DNA of 64,000 bases from Actinomycetota bacterium (lineage in GTDB: Bacteria > Actinomycetota > Nitriliruptoria > Nitriliruptorales > JAHWKO01), in contig JAHWKW010000012.1 in assembly GCA_019347675.1 (NCBI GenBank), forward strand, positions 21,492 to 85,491, given 5' to 3'. Of this stretch, positions 1 through 8,792 are shown one piece after another (positions within the stretch are counted from its first letter, which is position 1; every line of letters begins with the position of its first letter). Below the pieces are notes generated by a model that worked only from the letters and a program-made list of their open reading frames with translations, was not told where the DNA came from and did no database searches. Position numbers and translations under genes: made by a program.

Positions 1-231
1 CCCGACACGCGGGTCGAGATCGCCCCTGCCGGGCGGCCCGACCTACGGGTGGTGCTGATCCACCTCACCGACGTCCGCGTGAGTCCGGGACAGCGGGTGC
101 AGGCGGGGCGCACGGTGGTCGCTGGTGCCGCGAACCTGTTCCCGTTCGGATCTCACGTCGATCGCTACGTCGAGGGCGAGCCGGGCCCCCACGTCCACAT
201 CGAGGTCAAGCGACCCACCAGTGGGGCGTAG
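1..231 (+). CDS. C-terminal end of an M23/LytM-like protein (5' end outside window)
   Basis: Frame 1 is open from the window edge to a TAG at 229-231, so only about 76 C-terminal residues are seen. They match the last third of the two following proteins: an L-H-L/I-type strand, a V-x-x-G-Q-x-V-x-A-G turn, a FPFGSH segment and the terminal motif PHVHIEV. That HxH motif is the last zinc-ligand/catalytic element of LytM/M23 peptidase folds. The piece is thus the end of the first of three tandem paralogues. Activity cannot be judged because the first zinc-ligand region lies outside the window. Confidence 0.75.
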   Translation, partial: PDTRVEIAPAGRPDLRVVLIHLTDVRVSPGQRVQAGRTVVAGAANLFPFGSHVDRYVEGEPGPHVHIEVKRPTSGA

Positions 232-403
232 CAGCGTGGCGCCACGGCTCGCGCTGTTGGGCGACGGGGAACCTCCCCGGTACGTTCCCGGGCGCTCAGC
301 GCCCAGACGGCAAGGTGTCCTTCGGTCCGTCGGTGACGGAGCCGATACCCACGGTCTCGGTCGCGCAACCCCCACCCGTGACACGACGCCCTGGAGCGAC
401 GCC

Positions 404-1102
404 GTGCCCGCACGCCCCGCCAACGACGCGTTCGCAGCCGTGTGCACCCGGCCCCGCGTCAACCGCTACGCGATCGCCGGACTCGCTCCGGTGCTCGCCG
501 CGGCACTCAGCCTCCCGGCCGCCGTCGACCGGACCGCGGCTGCCCGGCCGAGCGCCGTCGAGGCACAAGCGATGTGGGTGGATGCCAGCAACGGCATGCC
601 GAGGGCGCCGGCCCCCGAACCCGTCATCGAGCCGTTCGCGGCCGTCGAGGGGGTCCAGCTGGTCGAACCGGCCCCAACACCGGTCCTGATCGGGTTCCAC
701 CAGGCGAACGGCCCGCGCCCGATCGCGCTGACCCCCGATGTGGCCGCGCACCAGATCCTGCCCAGCCGCGGACGAGGCACCCACGCGACCTCCGCGGTCG
801 ACATCGTGCTGCCGGCGGCAGAGCCGGTCCGCGCCACCGTGTCCGGGACCGTCGTGGCCGCCAACCGCTACGCGCTGTACGGCCAGACGAGCGATGGCCT
901 CGTGGAGATCGTCCCCCACGCCAACCCCGCGATCCGCGTTCGCCTCCTGCACCTCGCCGAGCTACAGGTAACCGCCGGTGAGCACGTCGTCGCGGGGGAG
1001 ACCGTCGTGGCCGCCACCGCTCGGACACTGCCGTTCGGCTCGCAGATCGACACGATCGTCGGCCAGCGACTGCCTCACGTCCACGTCGAGGTGGTGCGGT
1101 GA
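404..1102 (+). CDS. Secreted LytM/M23-like domain protein, paralogue 2
   Basis: The GTG at 404 is chosen because GGAG (393-396) lies 7 bases upstream and a hydrophobic signal-type segment (IAGLAPVLAAALSLPAA) follows shortly after. A Pro/Ala-rich linker leads to a C-terminal beta-rich LytM/M23-like domain with GTVVAANRYALYG, LLHLAEL, V-x-A-G-E and terminal PHVHVEV. In active M23 peptidases the first zinc ligands form HxxxD; here the equivalent stretch reads TSAVD, with Thr at the His position. The later LH and HVH histidines are kept. It is probably an exported cell-wall-binding or inactive peptidase homologue. Paralogues lie on both sides in the same direction. Confidence 0.7.
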   Translation: MPARPANDAFAAVCTRPRVNRYAIAGLAPVLAAALSLPAAVDRTAAARPSAVEAQAMWVDASNGMPRAPAPEPVIEPFAAVEGVQLVEPAPTPVLIGFHQANGPRPIALTPDVAAHQILPSRGRGTHATSAVDIVLPAAEPVRATVSGTVVAANRYALYGQTSDGLVEIVPHANPAIRVRLLHLAELQVTAGEHVVAGETVVAATARTLPFGSQIDTIVGQRLPHVHVEVVR

Positions 1103-1279
1103 CCGTGCGCTCACCGAACGGTTCGCGCGGTGATTGAACCGGGGGGAACGGGCGGTCGAGGAGCGTTGTTGGGGGTACCGACTTCCGGACACCGTCCGGG
1201 ATCGCGCACCAGTCCGACACACCACGGGGGGATCCCCCGCCGCGGGAGCGCCGCTCCCGAGACGGAGGAACACGTCGCC

Positions 1280-2134
1280 ATGTCACCGCAGAACCGCAGC
1301 CGCGCCGCGCTGGTCAGCGTCGCGATCCCGGCGATCGGCGTGCTTCTCGCACTGCCGCTGTCCCCGGACGCTCCCACCGCGGCCACCGTCGCCGCGGGGA
1401 CGGGCGCGGCCGCCGCCGAGGAACCGCTGACGCAGCCCACGGGCAGCCACCCCGTACCGGTGGCTGACCCGTCGGCCGTTGTGAACACGGATCACGCCCC
1501 GCCTCCCCCCGACGCCGTTCCTGCCGACGCAGCCGCGGTCGACCCGCACGTCGAGCCGGCCCAGCCCGAGGCGCCGTACCCGGTGGGACCGTCCCGGCTG
1601 TTCGCGACGTTCCAGGAGCTGCACCTGTGGACGCCGAGCGCGGATCCCGTCCTGATCGGTTTCCACGAGGCCTACTACGACGGCGCGCTGGCGATGCTGC
1701 CGATGGGGCAAGCCACCGCGCTGGACAACCCGCGCTTCCCCGGCACGCCGGACCGCGCAACCGGCCAGCCCTACGCGGTCCTGTCGTCGCGGGGCCGGCG
1801 GCCGGAGCCGACATCCGCAGCCGACATCGTCGTGCGTCCGGGAGAGCCCGTCCGCGCCGTGGTCACCGGCACGGTGATCGAGGCCCGGCCCTACCTGTTG
1901 TACGGCAAGTACCCGGACGGGCGTGTGGCCATCCGCTCAGCTGAGCGTCCCGACCTCGTCGTGACGATGCTGCACATCTCGGGCCTGCAGGTCCACGTCG
2001 GCCAGCAGGTCAACGCTGGCGAGACGATCGTGGCGGCACATGGCACCCAGTTCCCGTTCGTGTCGCACATCGACAACTACCTCGGCGGCAACCCCAATCC
2101 CCACGTCCACGTGGAGGTCGCTCACCGCGGGTAG
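1280..2134 (+). CDS. Secreted LytM/M23-like domain protein, paralogue 3
   Basis: ATG 1280 follows GGAGG (1264-1268) and opens a signal peptide (basic MSPQNRSR, then a hydrophobic run ending near APTAA). After a Pro/Ala-rich linker comes DPVLIGFHEAYYDG, which paralogue 2 shares in part (VLIGFHQANG), then the LytM-like domain with TSAADIV, GTVIEARPYLLYG, LHISGLQV and PHVHVEV. As in paralogue 2, the first zinc-ligand His of HxxxD is replaced by Thr, so the change is conserved in the family and not random decay. Likely exported. The role is unknown; wall binding, or regulation of a true hydrolase, would fit. Confidence 0.72.
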   Translation: MSPQNRSRAALVSVAIPAIGVLLALPLSPDAPTAATVAAGTGAAAAEEPLTQPTGSHPVPVADPSAVVNTDHAPPPPDAVPADAAAVDPHVEPAQPEAPYPVGPSRLFATFQELHLWTPSADPVLIGFHEAYYDGALAMLPMGQATALDNPRFPGTPDRATGQPYAVLSSRGRRPEPTSAADIVVRPGEPVRAVVTGTVIEARPYLLYGKYPDGRVAIRSAERPDLVVTMLHISGLQVHVGQQVNAGETIVAAHGTQFPFVSHIDNYLGGNPNPHVHVEVAHRG

Positions 2135-2315
2135 CGGGTCACGGCGCGGGGCCTGGCTGGTTCGGCGGTGGAGCCGGCTGAGGTCGCGACCATGACCGTC
2201 GCCTCGACGGGGCCGCTGTGCGACGTGTGCGCGAGGTGTTCGTCGTCCCACGGGGCTGGTGTTACCGTGACGGGGGCCACGGTGTGGCCGCGTCCGGACA
2301 GACGGAAGGGCCCCG

Positions 2316-4115
2316 GTGGTGGACGGCATCGTTCGAGACATCGTCGCTGAGCCGACCCCCAGCCGCCGATCACAGCCCGCGGCCGGCACCAAGCACATCT
2401 TCGTCACCGGCGGCGTGTCGAGCGCGCTCGGCAAGGGCATCACCGCAGCGTCGCTGGGCCGACTGTTGAAGGCGCGAGGTCTGAAGGTCACGCTTCAGAA
2501 GCTCGACCCCTACCTCAACGTCGACCCGGGCACGATGAACCCCTTCGAACACGGTGAGGTGTTCGTCACCGATGACGGGGGAGAGACCGACCTGGATCTC
2601 GGCCACTACGAGCGGTTCGTCGACGAGAACCTCTCCCGCGGATCGTCTGTGACGTCGGGGCAGGTCTGGCTGTCGGTGATCAGCAAGGAGCGACGCGGCG
2701 ACTACCTCGGCAAGACGGTCCAGGTCATCCCCCACATCACCGACGAGATCAAGTCGAGGATCCTCGCGGTCGGTCAGGACGCCGACGTGGTGATCACGGA
2801 GGTCGGTGGCACGGTCGGTGACATCGAGGGCCTGCCGTACCTGGAGGCGATCCGCCAGATCCGCCACGACGTCGGCCGTGACAACGTCTGCTACCTCCAC
2901 GTGGCACTGGTGCCGTACATCGCTGCGTCGGGGGAGCTGAAGACCAAGCCGACCCAGCACTCGGTCCGCGAGCTGCGTGCGGTCGGTATCCAGCCCGACG
3001 CGCTGGTGTGCCGCTCCGACCGGCCCCTGTCGCCCGACCTGAAGCGGAAGATCGCGCTTCTGAGTGACGTCGACATCGAGGCGGTGATCTCCGCTGAGGA
3101 TGCCGAGTCCCTGTACGAGGTCCCGCTGATGTTGCACCAGGAGGGCCTGGACACGGTCGTGTGCCGCCGGTTCGGACTCGCTGAGGTCGAACCGGACCTG
3201 GGCGAGTGGGAGACGATGGTCGGCCGGGTCCGCGCCGCCCGCGAGACGGTCACGGTCGCGGTGGTCGGGAAGTACGTGGAACTACCCGACGCGTACCTGT
3301 CCGTCGCGGAGGCGCTCCGCCACGGGGGCCTGGCCTGCGGCGTGCAGGTCGCGATCCGCTGGGTGTCCTCCGACGACCTGCTCGACGACGGCGTGGACCG
3401 CCACCTGGCCGACTGCCACGCGATCCTGGTCCCCGGCGGGTTCGGCGTGCGCGGCATCGAGGGGAAGATCGCGGCAGTGCGCTACGCCCGCGTGCACGAG
3501 GTCCCCTTCCTGGGGGTGTGCCTGGGGCTGCAGGTCGCCGTGATCGAGTTCGCCCGTCACGTCGCTGGCCTGGAGTACGCCCACTCGTCGGAGTTCGAGC
3601 CCCACACCCCCGATGCGGTGATCGACCTCATGGTCGACCAGCGTGACGTCACCGAGCTCGGCGGGACGATGCGGCTCGGCTCCTACCCGGCGAAGCTGCT
3701 GGACGGGACCCGGGTGCGTGACCTGTACGGCGAACCGGTGGTGTACGAACGCCACCGCCACCGGTTCGAGGTGTCCAACCGGTACCGCGCGGGGCTCGAG
3801 GAGCGCGGGCTGGTGTTCTCGGGGGTCTCGCCTGACGGGCGCCTCGCCGAGTTCGCTGAGCTCCCCGATCACCCGTGGTTCGTGGCGACGCAGGCGCACC
3901 CGGAGTTCAAGTCGCGACCCAACCGCCCTCATCCACTGTTCGCCGGTCTGGTGGCCGCAGGGTTGCAGCGTCATCGGGAGACCCGCGGGCAGCTGCCGGT
4001 CGACCTCGACGAGGTCGGCCGCACCGACGTCCCCGGGCGCGCGGCCGCCGCCGAGCTGGCAGACGCCGGATGGGCGGTCTCCCATGGCAACCGCCCGGTC
4101 GAGGTCGAACGCTGA
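2316..4115 (+). CDS. pyrG: CTP synthase
   Basis: This 599-residue cytosolic enzyme makes CTP from UTP, ATP and glutamine, the last step of pyrimidine nucleotide synthesis. The N-terminal amidoligase domain begins with [13 protein letters not shown] (P-loop-like) and [20 protein letters not shown]. The C-terminal class I glutamine amidotransferase domain has its nucleophile in GVCLGLQ (Cys near residue 402) and the HPEF His/Glu near 527. Length is near the usual 530-590, with about 25 extra N-terminal residues. GTG 2316 is preceded by GGAAGG (2304-2309). The neighbouring NUDIX and xerD genes match the order in mycobacteria. Confidence 0.97.
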   Translation: MVDGIVRDIVAEPTPSRRSQPAAGTKHIFVTGGVSSALGKGITAASLGRLLKARGLKVTLQKLDPYLNVDPGTMNPFEHGEVFVTDDGGETDLDLGHYERFVDENLSRGSSVTSGQVWLSVISKERRGDYLGKTVQVIPHITDEIKSRILAVGQDADVVITEVGGTVGDIEGLPYLEAIRQIRHDVGRDNVCYLHVALVPYIAASGELKTKPTQHSVRELRAVGIQPDALVCRSDRPLSPDLKRKIALLSDVDIEAVISAEDAESLYEVPLMLHQEGLDTVVCRRFGLAEVEPDLGEWETMVGRVRAARETVTVAVVGKYVELPDAYLSVAEALRHGGLACGVQVAIRWVSSDDLLDDGVDRHLADCHAILVPGGFGVRGIEGKIAAVRYARVHEVPFLGVCLGLQVAVIEFARHVAGLEYAHSSEFEPHTPDAVIDLMVDQRDVTELGGTMRLGSYPAKLLDGTRVRDLYGEPVVYERHRHRFEVSNRYRAGLEERGLVFSGVSPDGRLAEFAELPDHPWFVATQAHPEFKSRPNRPHPLFAGLVAAGLQRHRETRGQLPVDLDEVGRTDVPGRAAAAELADAGWAVSHGNRPVEVER

Positions 4116-4672
4116 GCGAGCCGGCTGCGGGGTGGTTCGAGACCGTGGCGTCCGAGACCGTGCACGAGGGCGTCTTCGCCCGGGTGCGCGTCGACCGCGT
4201 GCGGATGCCCGACGGTGAGGTGCTCGACCGCGAGGTCGTCGAGCAGGCGGACGCCGCGGGGGTCGTCCCGATCTTCGGGGACGGCTCCGTCATGCTGCTG
4301 CGTCAGTACCGGCAGCCGTTCGCCACGTATCTGTTGGAGATCCCGGCGGGGAAGCTCGACCGGGAGGGCGAGGATCCCGCAGCGGCCGCAGCACGCGAGC
4401 TGATCGAGGAGACCGGGTACCGCGCCGAACGACTCGAGCACCTGGTCACCTTCCGTAACTCGGCCGGCTGGACCGACGAGTCCACGCACCTGTACGTCGC
4501 CACCGGCCTCACGGCGGAGGGCGTCCCCGACGACTTCCACGCCAGCGCCGAGGAGGCCGACATGGAGATCGTCCGCCTCCCGCTCGACGAGGCGGTCGCC
4601 GCCGTCCGTGACGGCACGATCACGGACGCCAAGACGGTGATCGGCTTGCTGCTCGTCGGGGGCCGGTTCTAG
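4112..4672 (+). CDS. NUDIX hydrolase, ADP-ribose pyrophosphatase type
   Basis: The protein carries a Nudix box (E-x7-REL-I-EE-T-G-Y) near residues 90-112 inside a fold typical of ADP-ribose pyrophosphatases: [28 protein letters not shown] and the downstream [11 protein letters not shown] segment. Such enzymes split nucleoside diphosphate sugars into nucleoside monophosphate and sugar phosphate. Start choice is open: CTG 4112 overlaps the pyrG stop, GTG 4145 is a shorter option that keeps the domain, and ATG 4070 lies inside pyrG. Its place directly behind pyrG matches the order in mycobacteria. Confidence 0.85.
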   Translation: MSEPAAGWFETVASETVHEGVFARVRVDRVRMPDGEVLDREVVEQADAAGVVPIFGDGSVMLLRQYRQPFATYLLEIPAGKLDREGEDPAAAAARELIEETGYRAERLEHLVTFRNSAGWTDESTHLYVATGLTAEGVPDDFHASAEEADMEIVRLPLDEAVAAVRDGTITDAKTVIGLLLVGGRF

Positions 4673-4751
4673 CTCTGTCGCCGTACGGGCATTCGCGCGT
4701 CCGTGCAATCGCGGACCGGCGAGTTCGTCTACCCGGTCGCCGCCGCATGCA

Positions 4752-5189
4752 GTGACCGGCGCGACGAAAGCGACAATCTGCACCCTCATGCTGCTCCTGG
4801 CGCTCCCGCTGATGGCGGCGATCGCGGTCATCGTCCGGCTGCACGACCGGGGTCCCGCCCTGTTCCGGCAGACGCGTGTCGGCATGGATGGCCGCCCGTT
4901 CACGCTGTTGAAGTTCCGGACCATGGTCGAGAACGACGACAGCGACACACAGTGGGCGGTCGACCACGACGACGCGAGGGTCACCTGGATCGGCCGGTTC
5001 CTGCGGCCGACCCACCTGGACCAGCTCCCGCAGCTGCTCAACGTGATCCGGGGCGACATGTCGCTGGTCGGGCCGCGGCCTGAACGCCCGCACTTCGTCG
5101 ATCGCTTCTCGGACCAGATCCCGCGGTACGAAGCGAGACGTTGTGGGCTTCCAAGCGCAGCCGGTTGCCTTGGGCCGCGGGATCGGTGA
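4752..5189 (+). pseudogene. Bacterial sugar transferase (phosphoglycosyl transferase), 3'-truncated
   Basis: The first 130 residues are a clear monotopic phosphoglycosyl transferase of the WcaJ/WbaP C-terminal type: a membrane helix (LMLLLALPLMAAIAVIV), FRQTRVG, GRPFTLLKFRTM, LRPTHLDQLPQLLNV and MSLVGPRPERP. Such enzymes start exopolysaccharide or O-antigen repeat units on undecaprenyl phosphate. Similarity stops after DQIPRYEAR near 5140; the usual PG-x-TGWAQ segment is missing and an unrelated tail follows. The gene is joined there to the cut 3' end of the opposing O-antigen-ligase-like gene, so it is probably non-functional. Confidence 0.8.
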
Positions 5190-6153
5190 GCAGGGCGCGT
5201 TCGTGGACCTCCGGGAAGGTGCCCCACCCGCTGCCGAGCCAACAGAAGGTCGGACACTGGCGGACGGCGACCTCCCAGATCGCGGTTCGGCCTGTCGATC
5301 CACGCCTCGTGAGCAGACGATCGACGGTCGTATCGGGCACGACCGCCGCGCCGACCACCACCACGACGACCGCGATGGCGGCCACCCGCAGACGCCCTCG
5401 GCGCCCCGGGAGGTTGAGCATCAGCACAGCAACGACGGTGAGGGCGCCGAGGGCCCCACCACGGGAGGCGGTGCTGAGCAGACCGACGACGATCAGGAGG
5501 CTCGCCGCGAACCACCACCAGCGCGACGACCGTCTCTCCTGCACCACTTCGCCGAGGGCGACGGCGAGCGGCAGGATCAACGCCGCAGCGGTGATGTTGG
5601 GATCCGCCTCCCCACCACCACCGCCTCCGGCGACTCCGAAGCGGCCGGCACGTCCGGCGGCGAAGGCGCCTGTGGCCATGTCGACGAATCCGAGCAGCCC
5701 CACCATGACCCCGCCGGCGACCAAACCCCGCTGCAGGGTCACCCGCTCGACCGACCCGGCCGGGGCCATCACCGCGACGGCGTACAACAGCACGAGCGCC
5801 GCGAGGACCATGACGTCGTGCAGCGTCTCCGCGGGCGCGACCGACCAGAGGTAGGTGAGCAGGGTGAGCGCGAGCAGCATCAGCCACACGGGGAGGGCCG
5901 GATCCAGGCGTGGGGAACGCCGCCATCCGCCGGCGAGTTGCAGCACGAGCGCAGCGGTGGCCACCATGCCGAGCCAGCTGGAGAGGGTTCCGAGCCCGCC
6001 CGCGAGCCCCGGCACGCGCACCGCCGACCCGAAGGGGACGCTGGCCGCGTACAGGGAGAGGGCGATCCACGGTGAACGCGACACGGTGAGCCCGAGCCAC
6101 GCGACCAACGGGACCGCAAGCAGCCCCAGGCCCAGGGCGACGACGAGGGTCAC
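5038..6153 (-). pseudogene. O-antigen ligase/Wzy-like membrane protein, 3'-truncated
   Basis: The minus-strand protein has about nine or ten hydrophobic helices and the family hallmarks WSVAPAETL, STASRGG and GRTAIWEVA, then GSGWGTFPEVH and EAHN. In O-antigen ligases and Wzy-type polymerases EAHN is followed by further helices; here homology ends right after it near 5135 and the frame runs on through the antisense of the sugar transferase. The start is GTG (6151-6153). The ATP-free polymerisation or ligation of polysaccharide it would perform is likely lost. The pair with the sugar transferase marks a former surface polysaccharide locus. Confidence 0.72.
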
Positions 6154-6201
6154 CCGGGCAGGATACCCGGGCCCTCAGAGCTCATCGGGATGGATAGAAG
6201 C

Positions 6202-7167
6202 TCATCCAGGAGGCTTCACCACCTGGAAGGCGTCGATCGGGATGTCGCAGAGGTCGCGGACGCCCAGCTCCCAGGGTTCGTCGCGGCCCGGCGCGTCCTC
6301 GAGCTTCAGCGCGATCGGGCCGCCGGTGGAATCGCCGATCACCGCCCCGTAGTCCTGGAGCGCTCGGGCGATCACTCGAGCTTGCGGGGACAGGTCGAGC
6401 CGGTCGAGATCGATGTCCGGCGCGATCCGGATCCGGGTGCCCTGCGGCGGCGCGGCGGGATCGTCGGAGTCCCCGTCCGACCCCACCATCGGGAAGACGT
6501 GTCCGCTCCCCGACTCCCTCACCGCCACCTTCAAGACACGGTCGATGCTGCCCGACGCCACCTCTTGGTACCGCACCGCGACGATGGCCCCGTTCAGTCC
6601 CCGGTGCGAACCGGTGTTCCGCGGTACATCCGACGCGGGCAGGCGACCGTCGAGGCCGTTGGACGCCAGGTAGGCGATGCTCCCACCTCCCGCGGACCAG
6701 CGGTCGTTGTGGCGGTCGTAGCGGGCGTGCCAGAACCATGCGACGTATCCACGATCGCGATCGAACACCACCATCTCAGCGTCGGAGTTGGCGCTGGGCC
6801 GAGCTGCCTCGGGGATGCGCAGACGCGCGAACTCGGGGGGCAGCTCGTAGCGGGTGGGACGCACCTCGTGCTCGGGATCGGCGGGGCGTGCGTGGTAGAC
6901 GGGCTCGCCCCACGGGTCCCCATCGACGCCGACGAGGTGGACGCAACCGTCATCGACGTTGGTCCGACGCAGGAAGTCGATCATGTCATCCGAGGCCGGA
7001 TGGACCGGTGCGTCCGCCTCGAGCGGCGTGTTCCAGTACGAGTCCCTGGTGAAGATCGGTTCCGCCCGGTCAACCGAGAGCAGCACTCCCAGCACCGCCA
7101 CACCGACGACGGCGATGCCGATCGCCCACCACGCGGGCACGCTCCAGGCGCAACGCGGCAACCTCAT
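6202..7167 (-). CDS. Membrane-anchored exported protein of unknown function
   Basis: The 321-residue protein starts at ATG (7165-7167) and has one N-terminal hydrophobic helix (WAIGIAVVGVAVLGVLLSV) that should anchor it or serve as a signal peptide. The rest is soluble and rich in Asp, Gly and aromatic residues, with YWNTPLEAD just behind the helix and RALQDYGAVIGDSTGG near the end. I do not recognise the family with confidence; the composition suits an extracytoplasmic carbohydrate-related protein. It lies behind the truncated O-antigen-ligase-like gene on the same strand, which suggests a link with surface polysaccharide, but this is only context. Confidence 0.6.
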   Translation of the reverse strand: MRLPRCAWSVPAWWAIGIAVVGVAVLGVLLSVDRAEPIFTRDSYWNTPLEADAPVHPASDDMIDFLRRTNVDDGCVHLVGVDGDPWGEPVYHARPADPEHEVRPTRYELPPEFARLRIPEAARPSANSDAEMVVFDRDRGYVAWFWHARYDRHNDRWSAGGGSIAYLASNGLDGRLPASDVPRNTGSHRGLNGAIVAVRYQEVASGSIDRVLKVAVRESGSGHVFPMVGSDGDSDDPAAPPQGTRIRIAPDIDLDRLDLSPQARVIARALQDYGAVIGDSTGGPIALKLEDAPGRDEPWELGVRDLCDIPIDAFQVVKPPG

Positions 7168-7664
7168 CTCCGTTCGGGGGTCGGGGGCTCAGGTGGTACC
7201 TGGTCGACCGCAGTCTGGACCTCTGCGCGCAGGAGTGAGCGCGACCCCGAGGGTAGTTGCGCTCAACCCATACACCGATTGATGCGGTCGTGCAGAATGT
7301 TGCTCAAAGAGTCTTGTGAGGCGTGAGTGGCGTGGCTCTTGCGGTGTCACGCCAGGCAGTCGTCCCGCTGATCGAATCAGGTCAAAACTCGGATCCAGGC
7401 CGCGAGGGCGAGACCGGGGCTGGCGGTGGGGCCAGGGTCGCCAGGGGGCTGGCGGGGGGTCGCGGCCAACGCCAGGGACCCGCCCATCAACCCGCAACCG
7501 ACGATCCCGACTCGGCGGAACGGCGTGGTTCACGCACGTCACGGTCCTTCGCGGCGGCGTCGAAGGCACGTCGACTCTCGCGCTTCAACACCGGGGCGCC
7601 CGTGGGTCCGGCCCGGCCTACCCTGCTGTCAGTACCACGCCTGACCCCCTGAGCAGGAGCAGTC
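7168..7664. other. Non-coding region upstream of ald, with a duplicated tyrA segment
   Basis: No convincing gene is seen in these 497 bases between the divergent 6202-7167 gene and ald. It should hold both promoters. The only clear structure is a 66-base block (7462-7527) identical to the reverse complement of part of tyrA, described separately. Confidence 0.5.
7462..7527 (-). repeat. 66-bp perfect inverted copy of a tyrA segment
   Basis: These 66 bases are the exact reverse complement of 14673-14738, which code for the Rossmann nucleotide-binding start of prephenate dehydrogenase (GIVGCGLMGGSLALA). Sequence identity stops abruptly on both sides. Here it lies in non-coding DNA upstream of ald and carries no start codon or ribosome site of its own. 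Confidence 0.9.
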
Positions 7665-8792
7665 GTGAAGGTCGGAGTCCCCAGGGAGGTGAAGGACACC
7701 GAGTTCCGCGTCGCGATCACCCCTGCCGGCGTCCGGGAGCTGCTCTTGGCGGGTCACGATGTCCTGATCGAGCGGGGCGCCGGCGCCGGATCGTCGCTCA
7801 GCGACGCCGACTTCCGCCGGGGGGGTGCGACCATCCTGTCGGACCCCGACGAGGTCTGGGGACAGGCCGACCTGGTCCTCAAGGTGAAGGAGCCGGTCGA
7901 GGCCGAGTACGGCTACCTCCGCGACGACCTCACCCTGTTCACCTACCTGCACCTGGCGGCCGACCGCAAGCTCACCGAGGTGCTGATGGCCACGGGCACG
8001 ACCGCGATCGCGTACGAGACGGTCGAGGACCGGGCCCGGGACCTGGTGCTCCTGGCCCCGATGTCGGAGGTGGCGGGCCGTATGGCGCCCCAAGTCGGGG
8101 CGGTGTGCCTGGAACGCGAACGCGGCGGGCGCGGGATCTTGCTCGGTGGGGTCTCGGGCGTGTCCCCGGCACACGTCGTCGTGATCGGGGCGGGGACAGC
8201 GGGACGGAACGCCGCGTGGCTGGCCTCGGGCATGGAGGCGCGCGTGACCGTCCTGGACCTGGACGTCGGGAAGCTGCGCTACATCGACTCGATCCACAAA
8301 GGGCGGATCATGACGTTGATGAGCAACCGGCTGACGATCGAGGACATCGTGCCGACCGTCGACCTGCTGGTCGGGGCGGTGCTTGTCCCCGGCGCCAGGG
8401 CGCCGACCGTCGTCACCCGCGACATGGTGGCGGCGATGAAGCCCGGCGCCGTCATCGTCGACATCTCGATCGATCAGGGCGGCTGCGTGGAGACCAGCCG
8501 TGTGACCACCCACAGCGACCCGACCTACATCGAGCACGGGGTCGTCCACTACTGTGTGGGCAACATGCCGGGGGCCGTCCCCCATACGTCGACGTACGCG
8601 TTGACGAACGTGACGGTCCCTTACGCGGTCAGGCTCGCCGAAGGCGTCCGTGAGGCGCTGGCGGACGATCCCGGCCTGCTCAACGGCGTGAACGTCGCTG
8701 CGGGTGAGGTCACCAACGTCGGCGTCGCTGAGGCCCACGGGCTCCACGCGCGCCCTGCGGCGGTTGTGCTGGGCTTGAGCCCGCGGTCGTGA
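7665..8792 (+). CDS. ald: Alanine dehydrogenase
   Basis: The 375-residue protein has the usual length of NAD-dependent L-alanine dehydrogenase, which interconverts alanine and pyruvate plus ammonia. Visible family features are the N-terminal MKVGVPREVKDTEFRVA, the substrate Lys/His region (LKVKEPV, TYLHLAAD), the Rossmann motif VIGAGTAGRNAA near residue 175 and DISIDQGGC with VPHTSTYALTN. GTG 7665 follows AGGAG. The stop overlaps the xerD start by four bases, so the two are probably translationally coupled, although they are not functionally related. Confidence 0.96.
   Translation: MKVGVPREVKDTEFRVAITPAGVRELLLAGHDVLIERGAGAGSSLSDADFRRGGATILSDPDEVWGQADLVLKVKEPVEAEYGYLRDDLTLFTYLHLAADRKLTEVLMATGTTAIAYETVEDRARDLVLLAPMSEVAGRMAPQVGAVCLERERGGRGILLGGVSGVSPAHVVVIGAGTAGRNAAWLASGMEARVTVLDLDVGKLRYIDSIHKGRIMTLMSNRLTIEDIVPTVDLLVGAVLVPGARAPTVVTRDMVAAMKPGAVIVDISIDQGGCVETSRVTTHSDPTYIEHGVVHYCVGNMPGAVPHTSTYALTNVTVPYAVRLAEGVREALADDPGLLNGVNVAAGEVTNVGVAEAHGLHARPAAVVLGLSPRS

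Noticed and set aside
3971..6100. 709-residue minus-strand frame
   Set aside because: It crosses pyrG, the NUDIX gene and the polysaccharide genes in antisense or shifted frames; the real minus-strand gene is in another frame.
7316..8653. 445-residue plus-strand frame over ald
   Set aside because: It overlaps ald in another frame and is an Arg/Gly/Pro-rich shadow.
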